From Bacillus sp. HMF5848 (GTDB taxonomy: Bacteria; Bacillota; Bacilli; Bacillales; HMF5848), in the NCBI RefSeq assembly GCF_003944835.1, contig NZ_RWIV01000001.1:3382530-3446529 (forward strand): DNA of 64,000 bases. The letters run 5' to 3'. The position numbers were made by a program, and so were the translations under genes. Numbering within the stretch: position 1 is the stretch's first letter; each line of letters begins with the position of its first letter. The notes beneath the pieces were generated by a model. It saw nothing but the letters and a program-made list of their open reading frames with translations. It was not told where the DNA came from and ran no database searches. This document shows, in pieces, positions 1 through 9,315 of the stretch.

Positions 1-339
1 TTCTTGAGAATTCACATTTTTAATCTTTAATTCATAATAAAATCCTCTTTCGCCTATAGGGGCATGAACAGTCCCTATAAACTGTATTCCATCTTTATCA
101 CCTTTAAAAGTTGGAATCCAAAAGTGTTCCCGCTCCCAATCCAAAGACTCAAATGAAACCACTTGATTATTTTGTGTAATAAAAGGCTGTACAAAAGGCT
201 CCCCAACAATCTCTAATACTCCTTTATATTTCATGCTCAACACGTTTATACTCTCAATCGCCCCGTCCTGCCTAAGTGTAGGGATTGCTACCAATTCGTT
301 TCCAGTTGGAAAATATTGTTTGATAGTAGATTTAGACAC
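1..339 (-). CDS. N-terminal part of a large carbohydrate-active enzyme (runs off the window)
   Basis: A frame open to the left edge starts with GTG at 339, with an AAGGAGGTC ribosome site just upstream (about 349-357). The visible 113 residues begin MSKSTIKQYFPTGNELVAIP and contain GERGFYYEL; there is no signal peptide. The opening resembles the N-terminal beta-sandwich of large cytoplasmic phosphorylases or alpha-glucosidases (cellobiose-phosphorylase-like proteins), but this is recalled likeness, not a firm family call. It is the last visible gene of the operon that starts with the ROK repressor at 4836, about 80 bp after the sugar-binding protein gene. It therefore probably acts on the imported sugar. 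The catalytic part is outside the window. Confidence 0.6.
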   Translation of the reverse strand, partial: MSKSTIKQYFPTGNELVAIPTLRQDGAIESINVLSMKYKGVLEIVGEPFVQPFITQNNQVVSFESLDWEREHFWIPTFKGDKDGIQFIGTVHAPIGERGFYYELKIKNVNSQE

Positions 340-422
340 TTTATAGACCTCCTTAGTTTTTTAAGTTCATTAAACAAGGGAAGAAGAAGTTATCCTCTCC
401 CCTTATTTATCAACCTAAAAAA

Positions 423-1754
423 TTATTCTATTAAAGACTGTATTTGCGGTTGTAAGTCATTTAATGCTTCTTCAGGTGTTTTCTTACCTAATTTCACAAG
501 GTCTAACTCTTTAGTAAATGTGTCAGTTAATTTATTCCACTCTGCAATAACAGGCGGTACAACTAAAGAATTCAATGCGTCAAACACAACCTCTTTACTT
601 TCAGGTGGAGTTTGTTGCAAATATGAATCTACTAATTCTTTATTTGTAACAGCTGGTAATTCCCAAGAGCTATCTACACGAATTTTAGCTGCATCTTCAC
701 TAGCACTCATAAACTTTAACCATTTCCAAGCAGCTTCAGGATGCTTTGTATCCTTTGAAGCTGCTAAACCATTAGCAAAGAAGTGGTGTGCTTTCTGCGT
801 GTTGCCTGGTTCTAATGCAATATCCCATTCGAAAGGTACGTCTTGAAATGATCCCATCATCCAAATTCCAGTACGAAGCATTGCAATCTTCCCAGCCTTA
901 AATAAATCACTATCAGATTGACCAGACATTTCAGCGTCAGAAGGTGTAACTCCATACTTATTTATTTTATCCACCATCCACTGTAATGCCTCAATGTTTT
1001 CAGCACTATTGACTGTTGCAACGGTTTTATCTTCATTGAAGATACCGCCATCATTTTGTGCTATAGTTTTATAGAATTCCCAGAATTGAATTGGTGCATA
1101 TGTTCCATATACACCTTTTTCTTTATCTGTTAACTTTTGAGCTGCTATTAATTCGTCGTCCCAAGTCCAATCTGCGGCAGGATAGCCTACTCCAGCAGCA
1201 TCAAATAAATCCTTGTTATAGTAAAGAACAACATTGGAGAATGACTCTACCATTCCATATTGAGTACCATCATATTGGAAGGCTTTAAAAGCTTCCTGGT
1301 TAATTTGTGAAGGGTCAAATTCAGAATCAGCTTTAATTAAGTCATCAAGTGATAATAGTGCGCCTTTGGAAGCGTAATTAACAAAGTTCTCGTAGTTCAA
1401 TTCGAAAGTATCAGGAGCTGAACCACCTGCTAAACGGGTTTGTAATTTAGTAAAGTAATCATCAAATGCAGCCATTTCATACTTAATTTTGATATTAGGG
1501 TTCTCTTCTTCAAATGCAGCAATCATTGCTTTTAAGTCTTTTTCATGCGCTTCACCAGGAGAGAAAGTAAAGTATTCTATCGTAACCTGTTTTTCTGCGT
1601 TTTCATTCGTGTTAGTTGTTTGTTCATTTGTTGAATCAGAGTTTCCACTATTACTTTCTTCAGTGGAAGAAGTATCTTGTTGTCCACTACACCCTGCCAT
1701 CACTAACAACATTGCAACAAAGAAAAATGCTACCCATTTCATTGTTTTACTCAT
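423..1754 (-). CDS. Extracellular sugar-binding lipoprotein of an ABC importer (CUT1)
   Basis: 443 residues. Residues 1-22 form a lipoprotein signal ending in the lipobox MAGC, so Cys22 should be lipidated and the protein held on the outer face of the membrane. A Ser/Thr/Asn-rich tether of about 35 residues follows, then a type-1 extracellular solute-binding fold (for example DTFELNYENFVNYASKGALL, typical of the MalE/UgpB group). The ribosome site GGGGGTAA precedes ATG. It follows the two permease genes (gap about 90 bp) and precedes the partial enzyme gene, so it delivers an oligosaccharide to that permease pair. The substrate cannot be told from sequence. No ATPase gene is present, so a shared MsmX-like ATPase encoded elsewhere is likely. 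Confidence 0.93.
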   Translation of the reverse strand: MSKTMKWVAFFFVAMLLVMAGCSGQQDTSSTEESNSGNSDSTNEQTTNTNENAEKQVTIEYFTFSPGEAHEKDLKAMIAAFEEENPNIKIKYEMAAFDDYFTKLQTRLAGGSAPDTFELNYENFVNYASKGALLSLDDLIKADSEFDPSQINQEAFKAFQYDGTQYGMVESFSNVVLYYNKDLFDAAGVGYPAADWTWDDELIAAQKLTDKEKGVYGTYAPIQFWEFYKTIAQNDGGIFNEDKTVATVNSAENIEALQWMVDKINKYGVTPSDAEMSGQSDSDLFKAGKIAMLRTGIWMMGSFQDVPFEWDIALEPGNTQKAHHFFANGLAASKDTKHPEAAWKWLKFMSASEDAAKIRVDSSWELPAVTNKELVDSYLQQTPPESKEVVFDALNSLVVPPVIAEWNKLTDTFTKELDLVKLGKKTPEEALNDLQPQIQSLIE

Positions 1755-1843
1755 TTGATTACCCCCATTTTTAAATTTTACAAGTAATAATGACCATACT
1801 GAAAACGTAGTTAGTCACCACCTCCTAAAATAGCTTTTAGTAT

Positions 1844-2725
1844 CTATTCTTTCAATCCACTCAGCGTAATACCTTGAATAAAGTATCGTTGAGCAAATAA
1901 ATACACAGCTAATACTGGTATTACACTTATGACAACTCCTGCCATCATTAGGTTCCAATCAGTTTCCCATCTACCTTGTAATAATGAAAGGCCTAATGGT
2001 AACGTCATCATATCCGGATTATCAATTACAATAAGCGGCCACAAATAGTTATTCCATGACTGCATGAAAGAAAATATCGCTAATGTTGCTAAAGCCGGCT
2101 TTGCTAACGGTAAAATAATTTGAATAAATATTCTAAAGTGACTGGCTCCATCAATAAACGCGGCTTCCTCTAGTTCCTTAGGTATACCTAGGAAAAATTG
2201 ACGTAGAAGAAATGTTCCAAAAGCATTAAACATTCCGGGTAAGATTAAACCTTGATATGAATCCAACCATCCTAAATACTTCATTAAGATAAATTGTGGT
2301 GTCATTGTTACCTGTGTCGGAACCATTAACGTAGCTAAATAAATAATAAAAATGAAATCTCTTCCTTTAAATTCAAGTCTGGCAAAAGCATATGCAGCCA
2401 TAGAACATAATAGAATTTGGCCAATTGTTGAAGTCACTGCTACAAACAATGAGTTGAAAAGGAATCTAAATACTGGAAATGCCTCTGCGACTCTTTGATA
2501 ATTACCCCAATGAACCTCTTCAGGCAAAATTTGTGGTGGTAACACCATTGTCGCACCTGAAGTTTTTAACGAGGTTGATAGCATCCATATAAATGGGATA
2601 ATCATAATAGCTGCCCCAAGAATAAGAACTAAATAGAATAAAAGTTTTTTTGTTATTTTCATAAATCCGACTTTTCGGCTAGATATAATAGGTGTGTTTG
2701 TTTCAATCTGCTTATTCGCTTCCAT
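1844..2725 (-). CDS. Sugar ABC transporter permease, MalG type
   Basis: 293 residues with a cytoplasmic N-terminal tail of about 25 residues and six predicted membrane segments. The EAA loop that docks the ATPase is visible near residues 190-210 (EEAAFIDGASHFRIFIQIIL, followed by PLAKPAL). It ends with the usual MalG-type tail. The start at 2725 has AAGGATGG upstream and overlaps the end of the preceding permease gene by 14 bp, which points to translational coupling. With that permease it forms the membrane channel of a CUT1 sugar importer. Confidence 0.93.
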   Translation of the reverse strand: MEANKQIETNTPIISSRKVGFMKITKKLLFYLVLILGAAIMIIPFIWMLSTSLKTSGATMVLPPQILPEEVHWGNYQRVAEAFPVFRFLFNSLFVAVTSTIGQILLCSMAAYAFARLEFKGRDFIFIIYLATLMVPTQVTMTPQFILMKYLGWLDSYQGLILPGMFNAFGTFLLRQFFLGIPKELEEAAFIDGASHFRIFIQIILPLAKPALATLAIFSFMQSWNNYLWPLIVIDNPDMMTLPLGLSLLQGRWETDWNLMMAGVVISVIPVLAVYLFAQRYFIQGITLSGLKE

Positions 2726-3599
2726 CTGTAACCATCCTTTTTTGAATTCGAATTTGGATTAGAGTTACAATAAATATAATAAAAAATAAGACCCAAGATA
2801 TGGCGGATGCATATCCCATCTCAAAATACCTAAATGCATGATTGTAAATGCGTTCTACTATTACACTAGTCGAGCCTGCAGGTCCACCCTCCGTCATAAT
2901 CATTACTTGGTCAAACACTTGAAATGAGTTTATCAAAGATATGACAGTGACAAAGAATGTAGTTGGGTTTAACAACGGGAGAGTAATGTACCAAAATTTT
3001 TGCCAAGATGAAGCCCCATCCATATTCGCTGCCTCATAGTAGCTCGTTGAAATCCCCTGTAACCCAGCTAAGTAGATTACCATTACAAAACCTAAGTCTT
3101 TCCACACACTAGTCAAAATAATAGCTGGCATAGCCCAAGTTGGATCCTGCAGCCAAGCTGGACCTGCTATACCAAACCAAGATAAGACGTAATTTACAAG
3201 ACCGTAAACTGGATTGAATAACCACTTCCAAATTAGAGAAACAGCAACCCAAGAAGTTATTACAGGCACAAAGTACGCTGCTCGGAAAAAAGTAATACCT
3301 TTAATCTTTTGGTTTAAGATTAATGCAATTCCTAAGGCTCCTACCATAACTAGTGGTAAGTAACCTCCTATAAAATAGAAGGTATGACCCAGTGCTGCCC
3401 AAAACTCTCTGTCAGACATTAAAGAAACATAATTCTCAAATCCTATCCATTTAGGATTAGACAGTAAATCCCATTGAGTAAAGCTAATCCCTAGAGATGC
3501 TACAATCGGAATACCAATGAAAAAGAGAAAACCAAGTAAGTTCGGTAGTAAGAATACGCTTACAACAAAGAACTTCTTAAATCCTTTATCTCCTACCAT
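2712..3599 (-). CDS. Sugar ABC transporter permease, MalF/UgpA type
   Basis: 295 residues, six predicted membrane segments. The EAA loop is near residues 190-205 (YYEAANMDGASSWQKFWYIT). The length fits the short MalF-like permeases of Gram-positive CUT1 importers. An AGGAGAG ribosome site lies 4 bases before ATG. It begins 13 bp after the ROK repressor gene and overlaps the next permease gene, so the four transport and regulation genes read as one operon. It pairs with the MalG-type permease encoded downstream. Confidence 0.93.
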   Translation of the reverse strand: MVGDKGFKKFFVVSVFLLPNLLGFLFFIGIPIVASLGISFTQWDLLSNPKWIGFENYVSLMSDREFWAALGHTFYFIGGYLPLVMVGALGIALILNQKIKGITFFRAAYFVPVITSWVAVSLIWKWLFNPVYGLVNYVLSWFGIAGPAWLQDPTWAMPAIILTSVWKDLGFVMVIYLAGLQGISTSYYEAANMDGASSWQKFWYITLPLLNPTTFFVTVISLINSFQVFDQVMIMTEGGPAGSTSVIVERIYNHAFRYFEMGYASAISWVLFFIIFIVTLIQIRIQKRMVTDGSE

Positions 3600-3612
3600 T
3601 CATTTCACTCTC

Positions 3613-4836
3613 CTAAGTGCTTATTAGTGAATTTACTTCTTCGTATATTGGGGGCTGAAATAATTGATCAATAGCCTGTAAAGCAGCTCCTTGTATCCAT
3701 GCATCATCTCCAAGGTTTGATACAACAATATTAGTTTCAAAGGAGCCTCTAAAAAAGTTATCTTTAGCTTTTTTAATAGCGTCTTGAATAAAAAAGTCTT
3801 TTCCTACTAAAGCTTCCCCAATAAGAATAATAGTTTTAGGGTTAAAGCTATTTATTGCATTGATTAATCCGATACTTAAGTACTTACTCACCTGTCCAAA
3901 AAGTTCATGAGCTAAATCATCATTATTTTTCGCTGCTTTTGTTATCGTTTCATAGTTAATTTTTTCATTATACAAAGAGCTTGTAGGGTATCTCGAAGCT
4001 AACTCTTGTGCATTTAAATTAAGTGCTCGGTTTGATAGATAAGTTTCCAAACACCCATTTTGCCCACAGTGACAGGGTCTTCCATCAACGTTTATAATTG
4101 TATGCCCAAATTCTCCTGCACCCCCATACTCTCCTTTGTACACTTTGCGATTTATGATAAACCCAGAACCAATTCCATCACCGATAGAAATACAGATAAA
4201 TTGATTGCTATTCTTTCCATAACCAAATTCTAGTTCGGCATAGGTGTATGCGTTTACATCATTATCAACGGAAACAGGTAACTGGAATTCCTCTTTTAAC
4301 GGCGTAGATATATCCACATTATTCCAATCAAGTAAAGGGGATCTTAATACAACACCTGTCTTACTATCTACTAGGCCTGAAACTGCTATACCAATACCGA
4401 TTAAATTTTGAGAATCTAGTTGAAAGTCAATAAGGATTTGATGAATCGTTCTAATCATGAGGTTGATGATGAGTTGTGAGTCTGATGATGGATCAAAGAA
4501 GATTTCTCTTTTGTCTATGATAGTTGCTTGTAAGTCGGTGAGAGCACATATTAGATGGTCTTGCATAATTTTTATTCCTATTGCGTAAGCAAACAAGTTA
4601 TTAAACTCTAATAAAATTGCTTTTCGTCCACCTGTGGAATGAGCTTCACCTTTTTCATGAACTAAATCTAATGCTTTTAGTTCCTCAATAATCTTAGTCA
4701 TTGTTGATTGACCTAGATTTGTCACTTGAGCGATTTCGGTTCTACTAATAGGACCTTTCCGCTTTATTGCATTAATAACAGCCGATCTATTCATATCTTT
4801 AATTAAACTTTTATCGGCCTTCCTTAATTTTGTCAT
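3613..4836 (-). CDS. ROK-family transcriptional repressor (NagC/XylR type)
   Basis: 407 residues. A winged helix-turn-helix lies at about 18-75 (SRTEIAQVTNLGQSTMTKII is the helix-turn-helix). A ROK sugar-binding domain follows, with the zinc motif CHCGQNGCLE near residue 255 and the GIGIAVSGLVD phosphate loop. Proteins of this build bind operators and release them when a sugar or sugar phosphate binds. As first gene of the importer operon it probably controls that operon and itself. It is divergent from the secreted-protein pair at 5127-8840, so a role at that promoter is possible but not shown. I found no clear operator repeat in the 290-bp gap. Confidence 0.92.
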   Translation of the reverse strand: MTKLRKADKSLIKDMNRSAVINAIKRKGPISRTEIAQVTNLGQSTMTKIIEELKALDLVHEKGEAHSTGGRKAILLEFNNLFAYAIGIKIMQDHLICALTDLQATIIDKREIFFDPSSDSQLIINLMIRTIHQILIDFQLDSQNLIGIGIAVSGLVDSKTGVVLRSPLLDWNNVDISTPLKEEFQLPVSVDNDVNAYTYAELEFGYGKNSNQFICISIGDGIGSGFIINRKVYKGEYGGAGEFGHTIINVDGRPCHCGQNGCLETYLSNRALNLNAQELASRYPTSSLYNEKINYETITKAAKNNDDLAHELFGQVSKYLSIGLINAINSFNPKTIILIGEALVGKDFFIQDAIKKAKDNFFRGSFETNIVVSNLGDDAWIQGAALQAIDQLFQPPIYEEVNSLIST

Positions 4837-5126
4837 AAAATTTTACTCCCTTGGGTTATTCTGTTAATTTTATAATAACTTTCTTTCTTCAGTGAAGCAA
4901 GTATTATTTTCATTTTTTGGAATTTTATTCAATTTAAAAATGGATAACAAATTCTAAACCTTACTATACTTATTTCTTAATTTATAATTAAAGATATAGA
5001 CAAACAAAATTCGACAAAGAAACAGTTTTTTCTTTATTTAGAATATTCATTATAAATGTTAAACTTTACAGTAATTGGGTTTTTCTACTAAATAAACTCA
5101 AAATATTATAAGGTTGGTGACATGAC

Positions 5127-5753
5127 ATGAAAAAGAGGATTAATGCCCTACTCAGTTTGCTAACTGTGATAATGGTTGCGTTAATTGGCTTAACACTATT
5201 AAGCAACCAGTCTGAGGAAGTAACGAATGGACTAGCACAATCAAGTACCTCTGGAGAAGGGCAGCAAGAAGGTATTGAAGTGCACGGGAACTGGACAATC
5301 GAAATTTTAAATGAAGATGGTTCCATTGCTAATAAAAAGAGCTTTGAAAATGCCTTAGCTGGCGGTGAAAAAGTTATAGCTGAAGTTTTAACACGTCAGT
5401 CTACGCCTGGTTCTTGGAGTATCTGGTTATCTGGGACTAATGGGCCGTGTGAAACTGATAATGGAGCTCCACAGCCATGCTCTATATATGAACCGCAATT
5501 AAATATTACAGTACCCTCATCTGGTGAGAATGAGGATAAAATTGTTTTAAGCGGGACCACTACTGCTGAGATTGATCACTTTATTAATCAAGTCGGAACG
5601 TTTATAGGGACATGTGGCCCAGATGTAGCTCCGGAAGATTGTAGCTCAAATCCTTCCTCTTGGTTCACAAGACATTACATGGATTCATCTGATAGCATAT
5701 CTGTTTCAGCAGGACAACAAGTGAACGTGACGGTGGTCCTTAGCTTTGAATAA
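5127..5753 (+). CDS. Secreted protein of unknown function with two cysteine pairs
   Basis: 208 residues. Residues 1-27 form a signal peptide (KKR then a hydrophobic run). The mature part is acidic and Ser/Thr/Gly-rich and looks mostly beta. It has four cysteines in two short loops (GPCETDNGAPQPCS and GTCGPDVAPEDCSS), which suggests two disulfides and an extracellular site. I recognise no family. Two ATGs lie close together after AAGGTTGGTGAC; the second is used here. Its stop is 46 bp before the SLH protein gene on the same strand, so the two are probably co-transcribed and may act together at the cell surface. Confidence 0.8.
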   Translation: MKKRINALLSLLTVIMVALIGLTLLSNQSEEVTNGLAQSSTSGEGQQEGIEVHGNWTIEILNEDGSIANKKSFENALAGGEKVIAEVLTRQSTPGSWSIWLSGTNGPCETDNGAPQPCSIYEPQLNITVPSSGENEDKIVLSGTTTAEIDHFINQVGTFIGTCGPDVAPEDCSSNPSSWFTRHYMDSSDSISVSAGQQVNVTVVLSFE

Positions 5754-5798
5754 TTACTTACCTATTAATTTGTTCCAAAACCAAGGAGGTGAGTATGA

Positions 5799-8700
5799 GT
5801 GAAATCTAAGCTTCTAATCTTTATTAGTGCGTTTCTTATAGTGTTAGCACCGTTAAGCGTCACATTGGAGAAGACACTGATAAAAGCTGAAGAAACACCC
5901 CCACCTATTGATATTTTTATTGAAGAAGGAATAGGTGTGGGCGATGGGATGGGACAAAGTGCTCGATCATCAAAAGAGAATATTGCTGACGGTGCATCAC
6001 AAACGGTAACGGAGGATGTCTATTATTATGAAGATTTAGTGAGAGTTAGTTATGAACCAAATGGGGAACAATTCACCACATATAGTGCTTTCCCTGATAT
6101 TAGTTCTAATGGTCGCTATATAGTGTACCAAAATAATGAAAATATCTACCGTTATGATGCAGAAGATAAATCTACAATTCTTATTACGGCTAATTCTGAC
6201 GGCAGCCCAGTTGGGGAGAGTAAGTATCCTGTAGTAAGTAATAGGGGTGACGTGGCCTATTATACGTATGCGGATTATGAAGATACATTAGCAACTGAGC
6301 CGTTCGACGAAAGTACTGTTCTACTTTACGATAATGAAACAAAAGAGCATGTACTCACTCAATATACGACAAGTGGAGAATATCCCCTGTATCACGCTGA
6401 ATACCCTGACATAAGCAGCGAAGGAAATTATGTTATATACATCTCAGATTCTCCTGACTTAGCATCAAGTGACACAAATGAAGACGGTGATGTCTTTCGT
6501 TATAATCATGAAGCAAAAAAGATTGAGACGGTCAGTATTAGGGAGAGTCAGTATGACTATATGTATGATATTTCAGAGCCTGCTTCCATAAGTGGAAATG
6601 GAAACTTTGTAGCCTACATTAGTCGGGGAGATATGACGAGCAACACGGATGTACGAAAATATAGATTTCCTCAGTTGTTTGTTCGTAATATGACAACAGG
6701 AGCAACTGAACATATTAGTAAAAATATCAATGGTAAACAGGCGAACCATTTTATTGATGACGTTAGTATAAGTGAAACAGGACGATATGTAGTATTTAGT
6801 ACAAATGCCAATAACCTGTTATCCGACGCTAATCCTGAGAATCAATATTATAGTCACGTGTACTTATATGATAGGAATACCCACACTCTCGAATTAATCA
6901 GTATGAACATTGCTGGAGAGTTTCCTAATGAAGACAGCTGGGAACCGTCGGTTAGCGAAGATGGTCGTTTTGTATCCTTTACATCAGTGGCAACCGATCT
7001 AGTATCAAATGATACGAATGAGTTTGCCGATGTATTCGTCTATGACCGTTTGAATAAGAAAACCATTTTAGTGAGTCAGTCAGTCAATGGTCAACAAGCG
7101 AATAGTAGTAGTAAAAGAGCTATCATTACGGCAGATGGTAAATATATCTCATTTGAGTCACCTGCTGACAATTTAGTACCTGGTGATACAAATGAAAGAC
7201 AAGATATTTTTGTGAGAAAAATAGAGTCCTTGTTTACTCAACCAGCACAGGTTGATGTATCTGTCAGTGTAACAGACGAACCTGATCCGGCCCAAGTTGA
7301 TCAAGCCATTACGTATCAAATTACAATCACAAATAATGGTACGGATACTGCAACGGGAGTCACAGTTATTAGTTCACTATCAAATTCTGTAGATTTCATC
7401 TCTGCAAATTCACAGCAAGCAAGCTGTTCACATAACAATGGATCTATTACTTGTGCCATCGACTCACTCTCTGCTGAGGAAAATGCTGAGATAGACATTC
7501 AAGTCTCTTCATCATCAGTAGGCACAATATTAAATACGATATCTGTTTTAACGAATGAGGACGACATCAATTCATTAAACAATCAAGTGACAGAGGAAAC
7601 GACTGTGGTAGATGAAAGTATAGAAGAAGTTTCGATATCAATAACAGAGCATATTAATGTAGCAGATACAATCAAACCCGGCATGTTTATAATGGTTGAA
7701 GAGTTGATTACAGTGAAGGGCACAAATACCTTGCAATCCAACTTGGTGTCTGAATCCATTCAAGTACAAGAAGACATCAGTATTTCGGTAGAAGATCCTC
7801 CATCAACGGGTGGTGGGGACGATGATGATTCATCAGATGATGGCAATAACTCATCTTCAAATGCCAATGATACACCTGCGCTCATGAGAATAGTATACAT
7901 TAGCTCTTCTCACTTAAACGTACCGAATATCATCGATGCTACCGATAATAATCTTAGTGTTACCATACCATCAGGTACACTACGCTCACCGGCAAGCGTA
8001 CAAGTGAAGCGAATAATTGATTCATCCAAGTCAGGAAACGACCTGATTAAGGTGGGGGCAACTTCATATGATATTTCAATTAAGGATAGTGACGGGAATA
8101 ACATACATCAATTCCCAAATGAATTATTACTAGAATTTAAGTATGAAATGAATGACTTACCAGTAGGTTCGACAGAGGATGATTTGCATGTCTTTTTTTG
8201 GGATGAAGAATTGCAACAATGGATTCCAACACCAATAAATCAAGACAAAACGAATAATACTATCACTGCAAAAGTAAATCATCTTACGTTGTTTAGTCTG
8301 CTAGCTGCTCCTAACTCGGAGGAAACGAAATATTCAGATGTCGAACGCTATAAAAAAGAGATTAACTTTTTAACAGCAGGAGGCATTATTAACGGCTATC
8401 CGAACGGAACCTTCAAGCCAGAGGCAAATATTACTAGACTTCAAGCAATTCAAGTTATTTTACGCACCCTTGGAGTAGATATTGAAAATTCAGATGCACC
8501 AGACCCTAAGTTTACTGATATGAATCAAGACACCTATGGCTACAAAGAAGCTGCAATGGCTAAAGAACTTGGTATTATCAGCGGGAAGCCAGATGGAACG
8601 TTTGATCCTACCGGAGAGCTTACACGAGCCCAAGCAGCAAAAATATTCGTAAATGCCTTTAAGCTAACAGGTACCTCTGACCAAATCTTTAAAGACGTTG

Positions 8701-8840
8701 AAGGGCATTGGGCTAACGACTATATCAACATATTAACTTCAAATAATATTACAACTGGTTACTCAGACGGGACGTTCAAGCCGGAAGAAAACATAAGCAG
8801 AGAACATTTTGTACTATTTTTATATAGATACCTTAAGTAA
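5799..8840 (+). CDS. S-layer-homology surface protein with beta-propeller and DUF11 domains
   Basis: 1013 residues from GTG, with AAGGAGGTGAG 9 bases upstream; an out-of-frame ATG at 5795 dies after four codons. Domain order: signal peptide (1-30); a TolB/PD40-like beta-propeller (about 75-475) in which at least seven repeats of the type DISSNGRYIVY or SVSEDGRFVSF can be counted, several followed by a Ca-site-like DTNE.DVF.YD; a DUF11 adhesion repeat (about 485-600); an acidic Gly/Asp/Ser linker; a beta domain (about 690-830); then three SLH repeats (about 845-1013) that would bind pyruvylated cell-wall polysaccharide. This is a wall-anchored surface protein; the propeller's ligand is unknown. 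A terminator follows at 8872. Confidence 0.9.
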   Translation: MKSKLLIFISAFLIVLAPLSVTLEKTLIKAEETPPPIDIFIEEGIGVGDGMGQSARSSKENIADGASQTVTEDVYYYEDLVRVSYEPNGEQFTTYSAFPDISSNGRYIVYQNNENIYRYDAEDKSTILITANSDGSPVGESKYPVVSNRGDVAYYTYADYEDTLATEPFDESTVLLYDNETKEHVLTQYTTSGEYPLYHAEYPDISSEGNYVIYISDSPDLASSDTNEDGDVFRYNHEAKKIETVSIRESQYDYMYDISEPASISGNGNFVAYISRGDMTSNTDVRKYRFPQLFVRNMTTGATEHISKNINGKQANHFIDDVSISETGRYVVFSTNANNLLSDANPENQYYSHVYLYDRNTHTLELISMNIAGEFPNEDSWEPSVSEDGRFVSFTSVATDLVSNDTNEFADVFVYDRLNKKTILVSQSVNGQQANSSSKRAIITADGKYISFESPADNLVPGDTNERQDIFVRKIESLFTQPAQVDVSVSVTDEPDPAQVDQAITYQITITNNGTDTATGVTVISSLSNSVDFISANSQQASCSHNNGSITCAIDSLSAEENAEIDIQVSSSSVGTILNTISVLTNEDDINSLNNQVTEETTVVDESIEEVSISITEHINVADTIKPGMFIMVEELITVKGTNTLQSNLVSESIQVQEDISISVEDPPSTGGGDDDDSSDDGNNSSSNANDTPALMRIVYISSSHLNVPNIIDATDNNLSVTIPSGTLRSPASVQVKRIIDSSKSGNDLIKVGATSYDISIKDSDGNNIHQFPNELLLEFKYEMNDLPVGSTEDDLHVFFWDEELQQWIPTPINQDKTNNTITAKVNHLTLFSLLAAPNSEETKYSDVERYKKEINFLTAGGIINGYPNGTFKPEANITRLQAIQVILRTLGVDIENSDAPDPKFTDMNQDTYGYKEAAMAKELGIISGKPDGTFDPTGELTRAQAAKIFVNAFKLTGTSDQIFKDVEGHWANDYINILTSNNITTGYSDGTFKPEENISREHFVLFLYRYLK

Positions 8841-8871
8841 TAGGGGATATTACTTTATTAAAAATTTTCAT

Positions 8872-8902
8872 AAGAACCTGGATTTATTTCCAGGTTCTTT
8901 TT
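8872..8902 (+). terminator. Intrinsic terminator after the SLH protein gene
   Basis: AAGAACCTGG (8872-8881) pairs with CCAGGTTCTT (8890-8899) around an 8-base loop and is followed by a T run. It sits 32 bp after the stop codon. The remaining gap to 9315 is very AT-rich with no convincing gene. Confidence 0.9.
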
Positions 8903-9315
8903 AAGTAGCTTTTTTTGTTTTTAGTATATTATTTTCCTCCGTTATTAAATTGGAACGTAAGATAATTTGTTTATAAAAAACAGCTTTTCTCCATATGGGA
9001 TAAAGCATTTATAAACTAAGAGAATACTAATGATAGCGCATGGTATTTGATAAAACGCAATAGTAATAATTCATATGTTATTTCTATAAGTTAGGTTAAA
9101 CCATTTTTATACACACTAGATTTAATCCAGTAAACTAGTTCTCGCGTAACCATATTTTTTGCAATCGCTAATTTACAATATATGTTTTAACTAAATGTTA
9201 ATAAAATTTCGAAAACCCTTTATGCTATATTAAAAGTATAGTTATGACAAAATTCTACTTTATATGACAGTTTTTTGTAATACAGAACCTACGTACCTCA
9301 ATAAGGAGTGACAGT

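Noticed and set aside
316-846. Long plus-strand frame opposite the first binding-protein gene
   Set aside because: It mirrors the coding frame of a clear lipoprotein gene and has no ribosome site or domain; a shadow frame.
1798-1812. cre-like word CTGAAAACGTAGTTA upstream of the first binding-protein gene
   Set aside because: It misses the first W and the C at position 14 of the consensus, so it is too weak to list as a site.
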